Positions 25,129 to 36,234 of a stretch of DNA of 64,000 bases are shown in pieces. The notes beneath the pieces were generated by a model. The model was given only the letters and a program-made list of their open reading frames with translations. It did no database searches and was not told the origin of the DNA. Position 1 is the first letter of the stretch. Every line of letters begins with the position of its first letter. Made by a program: the position numbers and the translations under genes. The DNA comes from Tenodera sinensis (lineage: Eukaryota; Arthropoda; Insecta; Mantodea; Mantidae), in the NCBI GenBank assembly GCA_030765045.1, contig CM060969.1, positions 56,629,716 to 56,693,715 of the forward strand, read 5' to 3'.

Positions 25129-25457
25129 TAAAACAGTGACCCCCATGGCACAACAGCCCATCCGGGCCGAGGTCTACCGCCCGACCGCTGCGCCCCCACC
25201 TCTGCCTACCACAGGTGTCATGAGTGGCGTGCAGATGGAACGTGGTCAGCGTACCGGTCCCTCCTGGTCGGTTATGCCGTTTTCTCGACCAGGGGCTGCT
25301 CATTTTCAATCTAGTAGCTACTTAGTTGTCCTCACGGATCTAACGAGGCTGAGTGCACCTCTGACCAGGTCTCCCAGCGTGAGGAAATCCTCACTCCAGT
25401 GCCGGAAATCGAATCCGGGTTTCCCCCTTGGTAAGCAGCAGCGCTAAGTAGATGACC
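25129..25457 (-). mobile_element. tRNA-derived SINE, family B, copy 1
   Basis: The minus strand has a tRNA-like head with a B box (the rc of aaatcgaatccggg) and a body with words shared with the copy at 38.67 kb, such as gaggctgagtgcacc and ggtctcccagcgtgagg. It is flanked by CTTGCAGTTTA (25118-25128) and CTTACAGTTTA (25458-25468), a 10/11 target duplication. It is inserted in a MITE-GT copy, so it is the younger of the two. Confidence 0.8.
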
Positions 25458-25872
25458 CTTACAGTTTACTACTTATGCAAAAGTCACTCAAAATATAGGT
25501 GACTCATACTCAGGTATGCAATTTACTTGTCATGAAAATAGCTAAACATATACTTTAATAAAACTCGTTAGAGCCATTTCTAAAAAATAAAAAGTAACGA
25601 AAATATTTCACGTAAAGCGTAGTTTGGCATACATGAATTTTCTTCAAATCATTCTATAATTTTCTCGGAAGGTCTTGAACTTAAATTCCAAATTTCGTAT
25701 TTAACCATTCAAGAACATCGATTTATACATACACACGCGCATGGGCGCGCACAGACACACACTTATAGATTTTTTTTTTAATCAGTTTTTTGGAGTTGAA
25801 ACATATATCTCTGGTGAAATCTCGAAGTCGAATTTAGTTATTTCCTTAGTATAAGCGTGCAGTAGAGAAAGT

Positions 25873-27009
25873 ACAAAAGGCTAAACAGATACAGAATTGC
25901 ATGAGTTTAGTTATGACATTTTAGCCAACAAAAATTTATCGGATCTAAAATTTGAACTATGTGACCTTAATCGTCATTTCGAAAAATCGATAGTATGAAT
26001 CATTTCCACTACATTTTTTGCATTACATATCCAATGCACTTGAATTTCAGTTAATATTAACGTCTGTGTATCCGTAGCAATTCAGGGCTCTCTAAATTTG
26101 AAGCATCAATTATTAAATTTTTCTGGAGATATTTAGAAAGATACACCAGCTTTTGGTGAAGTGTAAAAACGCGAAAAGCTTCCTGAGTATCACAATAAGT
26201 AAATTACGTAGAGAAGTTTGAATGTTTGAAAAGGAAGTGATGTAAGACGACAAACATAACAACAATATTGCATATTATACGGTGGTTAATATTCACCTAC
26301 TTAATATTTCTGTTGTCAGAATGGACAGTATTACACTATCTGCCACTAATGGCTTCCAGCTAATTGGTTACAGCGATGACAAAGTAAAATTCCTAATATG
26401 TGTATAGGTCTAAGCCAGTTATATTTTACCCCTTTAACTTTTGTCACATTCATAATATGCATGCAACTCTTTAAAAATGACTGTTACGTCACATTTTGGC
26501 CATATTTACCAAAGACATAAAAGCTGCGCCATAAGCCATCTCTTAATTTTCTCAGCAAGAGGTCCCACGTGTGCAGTTCATTTCACTGCATGGAGTCGTA
26601 AATTCTAGACGACAGCACGACTTCAGTCAGCAAGGATTTCTCTCACATATCTCCTCCCTTTAAGACAGGCTTACGAACACAAACAGCACATGCCCATATG
26701 GTCCACCAGTATTTTATGATTCCTCATAAAACATGCAAAAAAGTTCCTGAGGTTGTTAATTGAATCCTGCGTTTTATTTAAACGAAAACAAAACAACAAC
26801 GGCACAGCATTTCCAATAACGAGATTATTGTTCTCGGCTATATACTTGTTGAGAGGACTTAGTGGTCTTCCTCAGCAACATATGTGTTCTGAATCCTGCT
26901 GACCACACGCCAAAGATCATAATCTGTGTCGTAACAAAGTTATCACGTGCTGTTATTGTGCTATACTGGTCTAACTATATGGTTCTGCAAATTATCTCAC
27001 TCTATAGAT
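25873..27009. other. Unassigned AT-rich sequence
   Basis: No gene, repeat end or Pol III box could be supported. Confidence 0.4.
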
Positions 27010-27011
27010 TA

Positions 27012-27085
27012 ATGTAGAGCAGTGCTATTCAACCTTTTTTCTTCTTGTACCCAGAAACACAAGTTTCCATTCCACCGTGTACTCC
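27012..27085 (+). repeat. Possible hAT-type element terminus
   Basis: The word gagcagtgctattcaacctttttt, followed by tgtaccc, resembles the start of hAT elements, which commonly begin CAGTG...CAA-CTTTTT. No matching opposite end or 8-bp duplication was found in the following 1.5 kb. Confidence 0.35.
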
Positions 27086-27796
27086 AGGTCTACTCCTAGA
27101 GAAATCCTTACTCAAAATATATATAGCCCTATCTCATGTACATTACAAAATCTATAACTAATCAAGAATTTTAAAAATATCACCTTTTGCATTCTCTAGT
27201 AGTCCCAGAATTTCAACTACAATAGCACCTCTTTGATGTCAAAATACATAACACATAGAAGAAGCTTAGCATCATCAGACTGATTCATTGGTTTGAATCG
27301 CAAATCTTTCACCCATTTTAGTATATTCAACCGTTATAATATATTGTGCGATATCATACTTATACGCCATATCTGTGTCAGAATTCGGAATTGTTTTGAG
27401 TAGTTTAGTGGAATTTATCTGCTGTAATCAAAGAATCAGGAATAATAGGGATTCAACTGCTGCAGAAGGTGATTTATTTTTTATAACGAGCAACGCGAAC
27501 TGATGCGATATTTCCACTGCCACTGTTGCTGATTTTGTAAAATTGTGTATTAGGTCGTTTGAACTTTTATGCACATACAGTTTCTACTTTGCGCCTGAGC
27601 AATTCCACTGACTTATCTTGTTGGTTATAAGGGCCTGTGAAGTACATAGGTATGTTTTCATAGAACTTTTCGACCGAGTTTGGTTGCAGAGGGGAAGAAA
27701 TAGATTACACCTATTTGATACGAATCCATATTTAAAGTAAGATTCACTGCAATATCTGTATTTCATACTTTTCGGGTTTTGGACTTACTCCTATAC

Positions 27797-28118
27797 TCCA
27801 TCCAGCCTTAGATCCGCACCTTGTATCCATTCGCGAAAACTTGATGTTATCATCTTCGACTAACACATAAGAAACACCACGTGGACTCATGCTTCGTGTT
27901 TATGTTGCAACAGAACGATATTTACTCAGGAGTTTTAGGAATATTGCAGTTATCGCGTTACATTCAAGTAGTCGTTACCAGGGTTATCACACATCTTGAA
28001 ATCTCACAGATAATCACCGATATTTAGGTTACATTTTATGGTGTGCTTTGGTTTCGGCGTATCGCGGGTTAGTTGTTGATGGCTTCTGTTTACATCAAGT
28101 GCGGATCTAAGGGTGGAG
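27797..28118. mobile_element. Small inverted-repeat element (MITE candidate)
   Basis: The left end word cttagatccgcaccttg (27807-27823) recurs inverted near 28096-28111 (caagtgcggatctaag), with ctcca and ctcca-like words just outside. The enclosed sequence of about 0.3 kb is non-coding. The inverted ends plus small size fit a MITE. No target duplication was resolved. Confidence 0.5.
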
Positions 28119-28449
28119 CGATTATAGGTTGTTCCACTTCAATACTATCTTCATCGATGTCCCTTTGTGGAACACACGTTGTCCCACTTTTCACTGGTGG
28201 TGATTTAACACTATTCTCACTATTGCTTGTTTAATTGATTTAAGTTTCCCTGTTATAAATAATATAGACATCTTAGAACAGAAACAAAAATATTTTGTCA
28301 ACTGCCACAATAATAAAATATAAAGAATTTCAATGATGATAATCTGAAAATCAGTCCTCAAATATAAACGATGAAATACCAGACTTTGAGGGAAGAAAAT
28401 AAAGCTGCACATAACTGTCACGAAAATATACTGGGTACTGAAAGATTAT
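28119..28449. other. AT-rich spacer
   Basis: Nothing recognised. A sharp rise in GC at about 28.45 kb marks the edge of the Jockey element. Confidence 0.4.
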
Positions 28450-29043
28450 AAACCAGTTGGTAACGTGCATTCGCAAACACTGTCGGCGTTTGAAACAAAG
28501 AATACAAATGTCAGAGATTACAGATGTAAGATATCAGCACTCGCCTGACTATACTTACTCGACAACCGTGGCAACTCTAGGTCACACTAATGAACACGCA
28601 ACCATCAACATGAACCTACATTACCTGCAAGGAGGAGAGCTATCGACCTTCCTTGGAAAGGATCTGATTAAAGATCCAACCCTACCATTAAGACACACCA
28701 TCCGCTGTACGCTGTTAAGCGAAAACGACGACGACGCTATCTGGCAGGCTGAGAACAGCCCGAGGTGTGTCATGCATATACCTGCCCTTTTAGGGCTTAA
28801 CCACTTTATGACGGGATGTGGGGTTTTGCAGCGTGGCGGGTGAAAATTGAGGTAGTGGGTAGTAAGGAGGTAGCAAGATTATGCTCCTCAGCAGCTGCTT
28901 ATTCAGTGTATAACTTCCGTTGGGCACTGCTGGTGTAAAGGTCCAAATATGGAGGTTCAGCAAATTTTGAATTTAGGATCCAAGCTTATCTTGGAGGACT
29001 GTCATGGTGTTCAGCTTTCGCTGTTGAAGGGGTGTCTCCTTCG
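28450..29043 (-). other. 3' region of the Jockey element
   Basis: GC-rich sequence continuous with ORF2. The opposite strand has a 128-codon frame (28457-28843) with no domain, which I regard as chance. The element's 3' end would be near 28450. Confidence 0.5.
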
Positions 29044-31739
29044 TTACCGGGGATGCCCGCAAGCCATGCGGGGAACCCGGTGTCCCACACGCGTGCGTTC
29101 AGTGGGGTCATAGTCCCCAAGAGACCTAACCAGGGCACTCCTATGTTGAGGAATCTGGTCGTATAATTTTGTTGCCCGGCGCCTAATTTCGTCCTCCACA
29201 TACGGAAGAGACGAGGCTTCGTGCAGTAGTCTCGAAGGGAATCTGCGGTATACAGAATAGATTATCCTAAGTCCTCTATTCTGTATATGCTGCAGACGCA
29301 GGAGATGGGAATCTGCGGCCATCCCCAGATTTCGCAGGCGTATAGGAGGAGTGGGATTATGAGAGCCCGAAAAAGGCGTAGCTTCAGGGGAATTGGCATC
29401 CTCGACCGCAGCATGGGGTACAGTGAGGCAGTTGCCCCGCAGGCCCGTGCTGACAGGTCGTTGATGTGTTCCCGAAAAGTAAGGCCTTTATCCAGCTTCA
29501 CTCCCAGGTAGGAGATGGAGTTCACCCATTCAATCCTTCTTCGCTGATAGGTGAATGTGGGGAGATTGGCGGGGAATCGGCGCTTATTAAAAAGTATGGC
29601 GCGGCTTTTCTCCGGGTTAATGGACAATCGCCAACGCCTGCACCATTCTTGGATGAGGCGGAGGTGTCGCTGTATTGGGAGGAAGGTTCTGTTAGGGTGT
29701 CTGTTTGTTGTGTAGAGCAACAGGTCGTCAGCATACTGGGCTATGTTGACGTGCTGCTCTGTAGGTAGGTCGGCCATGTAGACGCTGAAGAGCGTGGGGG
29801 ATAGAACAGAACCTTCGGGGACTCCGCCTCGGATTGGTCTGGGTGTGGATTTATTCCCCGCCACTGAGACCACAAAGGATCTGTGTTTAAGGTAAGAGTG
29901 TAGTACGTGTAGGAGACGTGTGGGTAGCTCCAGTTGGATGAGTTTCCGGAGGAGACCGGCATGCCAGGTCGTAGAGAAGGCCTTCTCAACGTCCAGAGAG
30001 ACCGCGGCGGTGTAGGCCTTGTCCTGGTATCCCAGGGCGGCAGCCTCCACCACACGCAGTAGCTGCTGGGGTGTTGAGTGGCCAGGCTGGAACCCAAACT
30101 GATGGGGTGGGATGGCTTGAATGTCCCCTAAGATAGGGGACAAGCGGGGGAGTATTAGCCTCTCGAATACTTTCGAGAGTACGGGTAGGAGGCTAATGGA
30201 TCGGTTGTTGGCAGGATGGACCGGGTCTTTCCCTGGCTTCAATATGCAAATCACCCGGGCCTCTCTCCACTCACGTGGGAAGTGGCTGAGGGCGAGGCAC
30301 ATATTGAAAACCTTTGTCAGGTAGAGCACGGCCTTGAAAGGAAGGTGGCGCAGCATGAGAGGTGTTATCCCGTCAGGCCCCGCGGCCATTTTGTGGTCGA
30401 GACGTTTGAGTATGCCCTGGACTTCACTGGGTTTGACGATAGGAAGCCGATCCACGTCGTCAAGAGGACGTCGGAGATATCGACGTACCTCCCCACGAAC
30501 ACGGTCGGAGAAGTCTAGGTCCTGCGGGTTATCTCTCGGCCGCATGATCCTCTCTAGGTATTCAGCAAACGCATTTGCTTTGGCTTGGGGTTCGTAGGCC
30601 AGGCCTTGGGTGCCATGGATTGGTGAGGTGTGTGACCCACCTCGGTTTCTCAGTCGTTTGGCAATCCAGCACACGTTGCCGTCACCCAGGTCCAAACGAG
30701 ACATCGTGTCCTCCCACGCACGCACTCTGTGCTCGCGCAGTCGGAGACGCACTTCGTGGCGTAAACGCTTTAGAAGCGCTAGGTTGTGCGGTGTGCGGTG
30801 CCTCTGACAGAGTCTGCGGGCTGCCCAAGAGCGGCGGATGAGCAGAAGTAGCTCTAGGGGCAGGACGTCTGGGTGAACAGGAGCTGGGGTGTGGACGGTG
30901 AAGTTGTGGACCGTTCGCTTCACCACAGGGGTGAAGGAAGAGACCGCCGCCTCAAGGGTTGGGATGTCGGTGATATTGGGGTTGGGTGGGATGGAGCCAT
31001 TCAGGCAACTCTTGACACAGTCCCAGTCAACGTTCCTGTGTTGAACCGGGACCTCTTGGCTGGCTACCCGGGTGTTGGTGGTAGCCAACACTGGGTTATG
31101 GTCGGAATGAAGTGCGTTTATAGATGTGAGTGACACGTGATATGGGAAATGTTTGACGACCGCGAAGTCTATGACGGATGGACCTCGCGGGTAATGGGTG
31201 GGTTGCCAGGGGCCCCCAACTCTAAGTTGAGGGTCCGTGTCGAACATGCGGACTATGTCATTGCCTCTTCTGTCCGCACAGGGGCCGCAATGCCAACGCG
31301 GATGCTTGGCATTTAGATCCCCGGCCAGAATGACATTAGGATGTAGGGCGAGGATGGAGAGGTAGTCTTTAACGACAAACTGCCTCTGGGGTGGGTGGTA
31401 TGCAGACAGCATCAGGACTTCAATACCGCCGAGGTGGATGCAAGTAGCCGTGGCCTCAAGGGTTTGAAGTGGAGGGAGCTGGACTGGGTTGTGGACCACA
31501 CTTCTCTTCACGAAGATCGCTGTGCCGCCCCCACGGCGGCCGACGCGGTTCAGTCGAAGACAGTGGTAGCCCTGGAGTCGGGATGTGAGGTTCTGGAGGA
31601 GATGCGTTTCTGATACCAGGATGAGATCAAGTGCATGCTCGCCAGGAAAGTGGTGGAGCTCGTTCTCCTGCCCAGCCATACCACACGCGTTCCAGAACGC
31701 GAACCTGAACGAGGTATTTACCCTAGTTCGATCCGCCAT
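29044..31739 (-). pseudogene. Jockey ORF2: AP endonuclease-reverse transcriptase, frameshifted near the end
   Basis: It makes target nicks and primes reverse transcription of the element RNA. The 825-codon open frame has the endonuclease at about residues 10-230 (NACGMAG, LVSETHL, LAGDLNAKHPRW, SDHNPVL). The RT is at about 440-700: AAGPDGI, ICILKPGKDP, the motif A segment SLDVEKAF, VPEGSVLSPTLF, and YADD at 669-672. Odd changes are N-N-R-S-I for the usual Y-R-P-I, E for Q in the PQGS motif, and S after A-F where D is usual. The frame is lost near 29310. The remaining C-terminus (MAADSHLLRLQHIQNRGL onward) continues in another frame to 29044. The start ATG overlaps the gag stop by 17 nt. Confidence 0.9.
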
Positions 31740-33505
31740 TCTGGGTCGCGCCGATTATGGTGGTAAGGAGTGCAAGCCCCTCCATGGCTACAGCTATTTT
31801 GCTGGCTTGGTCGGTGGCGGAGAGGAATCTTACCATCAGCTCGCAGAGCTTCTGGCCGTGGTTTTGCAGCACCTGCTGCAACCACGCCATCACATCTGAA
31901 AACTGTGGTGTAGGAGGGGTGGGGGTTTGTTGTGGAGGTGGAATGACGGATGGGTTGGTCGGCGCCGGTGTCTCTTCGGCCACGACCTCCCTCGGCGACT
32001 GGCGGGCGTAGGATTCCCACGCTCACTCTGAGCTTCGGAGGCGGTAACTGGCCTCCGAGGGTGACGGCGCCTTCCCTCCCTTTTTGGACGGGGGGCCATA
32101 AGGGGTACTGGAGCTTGTGTTTGTGCTCGGGTGTGTTGTGTATGTGCACGCGACTTGGGAATATTACCCCGGCCTGTGCTGGTCACTGCAGCGTACGCTC
32201 AACCCACTGCTGGTCCTGCCGGGGCAGGGCCAGACTGGGGATGGCTGTTTGCCACTGGAGGTTGGACCACCTGTCTATGGACAGCCGCCATAGCATGCTA
32301 GATGTGCCGATGCAGTTGGCGCACTTGGGGTCCTCCTCCCTAGTTTTCGGGCAGACCTCCTTGAGATGTTCATCACCGCATCTGAGGCAGCGCAGTCTGC
32401 GGTGACAAAAGTGGCTAGGGTGATTAAACCCTAGGCACCTATGACACTGGGGGGGTCCGCCAGAGCCTTTGGATGGCTCGATGTGTACCCGGAGGTAACA
32501 GATGGCTGTTACACCATCGATCTTGGCCTCCGGGTCGTTGGCTCGCTCCACCACTACTAAAAATAGGGGGAGGGGGATTCTGGGTGCTTGCCCATCTGGA
32601 GCGGCCTTGGTCAGCTGCTTGACCAATCTGGGGGTGATACCCTGGCGGTTGAGGTCTGCCACGATGTCATCCACGGGTGTGTCCACGGGAAGTCCGCGGA
32701 TAACCCTATGGATGTCGCGTGCCCTATCCAGCCCGAAGGTGAAATGGGGTATGTGCCTCTCCTTAAAGTAACGAAGGATGAGGGAGTGGTCATTGGCCGA
32801 TTTGGTCTGGAAAATGAAGCGGCTTTTGTTCCGCCTCACCGTGCACTTCTTCGCTAGGGTCGGCATTATCAGCTTTAAGAAGCCGATCGACCCTTTGAAG
32901 TCGTCCACGATGATCGGTGGAACGTGGCACTTCTTGGATTTGGATGGTTGGGACGGTTGGGGTGGGTTGCGCAGCCGTTCTTGAGCCATTGCGGTCAAGG
33001 CGGCTAGACGCTTGGTGCGGCGTGAGACTACCTCACGGAATCCGTCGTCCTCTGGGCCAGGGTTTTCTTCCTCGGCAGAGGAGAGACCAGAAGAGCTGGT
33101 TGCCTCGTCTATGGCGAGGGAGGATCTGCAGGAGAACACTGAGGTTCTCCCGCTGCGGGTTGAAATGTCAGTGTCGACACTGACACTGTCGTCAGAGTCA
33201 GACTTCGGATTTTGGCCTACTCGGGGAGAGTCACCGCGGGGGAGGCCCTGGTTGGTGGAGATACTCTTGGTAGCATCTAATTTACGGCAATTGCCATTTC
33301 CGCTTGCGCGTTGGTTGGCAGAGCGCTTACGTGCTTCGGTGGACGAGGTCTTTGGTATGGCAACGGATGTTGCAGGCTGACTAGCAGGCCCCTTTCGGGT
33401 CCTGCCGGGAGAGGTAGGAAGGGATTGCATTGTGGGTTTAAAAGGCAGGTACAGTACTGCACCCCAGGGTGCACTATTACTCTTACACACCTCACGTGCT
33501 CTCAC
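31723..33505 (-). pseudogene. Jockey ORF1: gag-like nucleic-acid-binding protein, broken
   Basis: It probably packages the element RNA. The first 440 codons contain a Ser/acidic-rich N-terminus and an RRM-like middle (PPIIVDDFKGSIGFLKLI onward). A zinc-knuckle series follows: CHRCLGFNHPSHFC, CLRCGDEHLKEVC and the start of CANC. Right after CANC the frame shifts. The expected H-x-A-x-Y-x-G-C-P continues in the next frame and meets a TAG. A C-terminal piece reappears at 31723-31983 (SDVMAWLQQVLQNHGQKL onward) and ends with a stop inside the ORF2 start. The true initiator is likely the Met near 33431 rather than the first one. Confidence 0.85.
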
Positions 33506-33508
33506 CTG

Positions 33509-33620
33509 CAGGTAGCAGGGCTTAGCAGCGTGCCGAACAGAGGACCGGACACCTTTTTCAAGGTGCGCCTTATCTACCCGAGGGTAGATGGCTAAGCCTT
33601 GTTCGGCAACCCGCTACCTG
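33509..33620. repeat. Nested palindrome at the 5' side of the Jockey element
   Basis: CAGGTAGC...TGCCGAACA (33509-33539) pairs with TGTTCGGCA...GCTACCTG (33600-33620). GGCTTAGC pairs with GCTAAGCC. The centre is the perfect hairpin ATCTACCCGAGGGTAGAT (33572-33589). Three stems are nested around one axis, so an RNA from either strand could fold strongly. It may be a structured 5' UTR or promoter, or the junction of two insertions. Confidence 0.75.
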
Positions 33621-34030
33621 AAATGTAATCTTTCCTCGTTGCACCAGCTCGCACCCCTTCGAGCGCAGAATCGGTGCTTGAGAAGAAGCAGGAAGGAATT
33701 CCGAAGCTATACGGCATGCTACGACTTGCTTACCAAGCCTCTTGCAGAGTGCTCGCAAGTATGTGCTTCACCTGGCTGGTAGTCACTAAGTGCTCCACCA
33801 CGGTAGCTGCAGTCGCTCCCCTGTAGCCCCCTGGCGAGAAGTCCTGGAAGTCGAAGCTCAAGTAGCATCAATCTCCAAGTGAACTGGACGTGAGTCGCAG
33901 AGCGAAAAGAAAGCCAAAACAGCCTACATAGCCCAGGACGACCACAAGCTCCTGGAGAAGCTACCGAATGACGATGTTCCTCTTTCAAACGTTACGCAGC
34001 TATACCGCATGATGGCTGCACACAAAGCGC
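33621..34030. other. GC-rich spacer between two divergent elements
   Basis: It could be the 5' UTR of the plus-strand element. Frames of 62-89 codons on the minus strand have no motif. Confidence 0.4.
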
Positions 34031-35024
34031 GTGTACACGTCATCGATAATTATATCTTCCACCATGAACAAGCTGTTAAATCCCAATAACAATGAGTCTA
34101 TCACGCCGAAGAGGAACCAGTTGTCTTGCTCTCTTAAGCCTGCAATAGCTACTGTGACCTCAATGACAGCCAATCAATTTCAGCCTCTGGCCAACATTGC
34201 TCAACAACATCCTGCTCCAGAGTATATGGAAGAAGACGCTGCTGTTCCAGCTCGCAATACCAACACTCCAGCACCCAGTCTTACAAAGGCTTCGCACCCA
34301 AGGGTAAGACGCCCCACACCCATCTTCCTGCGCAACCCAGCAGATGCCAGGAAAGTGTTGAATACGGAACCTTCTGACAAAATTAATTACTTCCTTAGAA
34401 ACCTGCGGGGAACAGTGGCACTGATTCCAACTTCGCCAGATGACTACTGCCATTTAAAAAGACACCTAGAGCAGAACCAAATAGAAGAAGTCACTACGCT
34501 CCTCCCTGAAGACTGCTTCCTTCACGTCACCTTGAAGAAAATCGCGGTGTTTATCACTGAATATGAGGTCAAGGAGCTCCTTGTAGGCAGAGGATACTCA
34601 GTGGAGCGTGTAGTCTAACTGAGCACCAGAGGTGCCAACCCACAATCAATCCTCACTCAAGGGTTGCACTGAGAATGCGTGAGAAATTAATAAAGAAACG
34701 CGCATTTTTCATACAATGCTGCGAGTGGAAACATTCGAACCTCCATCAAGGCCACAGCAGTATATCAACTACCAACAATTCATTCATAATGCTACTGATT
34801 ATCTGTTACAACCATTTTGTGCATTCTGTGAAGATGTTGGACACAAGCGAGCAAGCTCCCAGAGGCTCGCCGTTGCAGGATCGACTCCACGCTGCTATAA
34901 CTGTGAAGATTCGCACTCTTGCCGTTATGCTAAATGCCCTGTGTGGCAGGAAGCACGGATGGAACTAATGGAAAATAAACAAGGCCAAATTTCCCGGCAT
35001 TTTACTAAACATCATGGCTTCTAG
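34031..35024 (+). pseudogene. Second Jockey-like gag (ORF1), decayed
   Basis: The first open part (195 codons; a better start is the Met at 34064) has a disordered Pro/Thr N-terminus and then a gag-type domain (PTPIFLRNPADARKVLN, HVTLKKIAVFITEYEVKELL). After stops and shifts the frame resumes at about 34716 with two zinc knuckles, CAFCEDVGHKRASSQR (last Cys missing) and CYNCEDSHSCRYAKC. The sequence is only distantly like the minus-strand gag next door, so it is a different lineage. It is less GC-rich and more damaged. Confidence 0.75.
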
Positions 35025-35470
35025 GAATGGTGTGGCAACAGATTTACTACTCCCTCTAAAAGTTTGTTGCTGGAATGCCAATGTAATCAGGTTCAAACTG
35101 CGAGAGACTAAGGGCTACAAAGGGTATTCACGTGCTCCTGGTGCAGAAAGTACATCTGAAACCCTCGAACAAAGCTACCATAGCTACCAAGTATACTTTG
35201 TTAAGAACTGACTGAGCTGGCGGTTATGGGGGAACTACCATCTACGTGAGCCGTAGCATACAACACCACCAGCTGTTCGTTACTCCAAATACCAACTTGG
35301 AAACTACTGGAAATTAAGGTGGAGACCAACACAGGGCCTATTGGACTGTTCTCCATATACATCCCCCCTGGTCGTCCCACCATTGACAAGGGGTTGTTAA
35401 CAAACTGTCCAACCATTCATTCTCAAATTTCGATGCTCTCCATCGTCCAAACAGTGCATTTGTGTACCGG
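35025..35470 (+). pseudogene. Endonuclease start of the second element, truncated
   Basis: Directly after gag comes LKVCCWNANVIRFKLRE, the N-terminal strand of an AP endonuclease with its catalytic Asn. A shifted G-Y-G-G-T-T-I-Y-V follows, then GPIGLFSIYIPPGRPTID. Similarity ends before the G-D-x-N-A motif, and the RT is absent. The element is therefore 3'-truncated, which is unusual because target-primed reverse transcription normally truncates 5' ends. A later deletion or insertion is implied. Confidence 0.7.
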
Positions 35471-36234
35471 GTTCGTCTTTGAAAACGGATTAGTTTGCCA
35501 TTCGCCACAACATACTAAGCGTTATCGCTGTTTTTTGGTACAAGCAATATATATAAAATGAAAATTTACTTTCTTTGAGGTGTAATTCTGCAAAAACTAC
35601 AGAACGTATCAATATGCGATTATGAACATTCAAAGCGGAAACATTCTTAGATGGTTCTAGACTACTTACTTTTTGGATTCCATAGAGCCGTTATCATGAG
35701 CAATTTATTTTTCTAAACATGCCGTTCATGCTCTATTTCGTAAAACAGCTTTCATACCCCTTTCAGAGCCCCTCAGCCGAAACTATTCGAAGAGCGAAAC
35801 ACCACGGACTGCCCATCCATTCAAAGCCAAACGAGCGAATTAGAGTCCCAAAGACTGCACTCAAATGTGGTAAAGGAAGGGGAGTGACGGCCTGTATAAA
35901 ACATATATGTTCATCCCGCCCATACATCCACACATAAGAGCGCACAAGTAGACTAGAAGTGAGAAAACATAAAATTGTTGAATCCGACAACAGCTCTTGT
36001 GCAAGTCTGGAGGTATTTGGAACCAAAACGAATTGTTTGGTGACATAAAGTTACGCAGGGAATGGAGAGATGTGTTCCTCGTCCTAGGCAAACGCGGCCC
36101 CCTGTTCTGATCCTAATTACGTATAACCCATGGTAAATTCTGAAATAATAGGATTTACCTACGTGTGACAACACATGCTGTAACAATATAAACCTTTTCC
36201 CCTGCTGCATACAGTATGGAGGAGAAGTACATAT
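35471..36234. other. Unassigned sequence
   Basis: No motif found on either strand. Confidence 0.35.

Larger units (their letters stand above)
24530..25872 (-). repeat. MITE-GT family copy carrying two SINE-type insertions
   Basis: It begins with the flank word gcgttgcattcacatg and the eroded terminal motif ctttgctccactc. It ends with gtgcagtagagaaagtac. Family blocks appear in minus order but are interrupted at 24814-24955 and 25129-25457 by segments with Pol III boxes and target duplications. A short CA tract is at about 25731-25762. Confidence 0.75.
28450..33540 (-). mobile_element. Jockey-clade non-LTR retrotransposon
   Basis: A GC-rich block contains, in minus-strand order, gag (ORF1), endonuclease/RT (ORF2) and a 3' region of about 0.6 kb. 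There is no RNase H after the RT and the gag has CCHC knuckles, as expected for the Jockey clade. The left (3') edge is set by the GC change. No poly-A (poly-T on plus) was seen there, so the 3' terminus is either non-A-tailed or lost. Both ORFs carry lesions but remain largely open, so the copy is only moderately old. Confidence 0.85.

Noticed and set aside
28457..28843. 128-codon plus-strand frame
   Set aside because: It lies antisense to the 3' region of the Jockey element, has no domain and has the composition expected of GC-rich UTR DNA.
30121..33380. Several plus-strand frames of 60-150 codons
   Set aside because: They are antisense shadows of the GC-rich Jockey gag and ORF2 on the minus strand.
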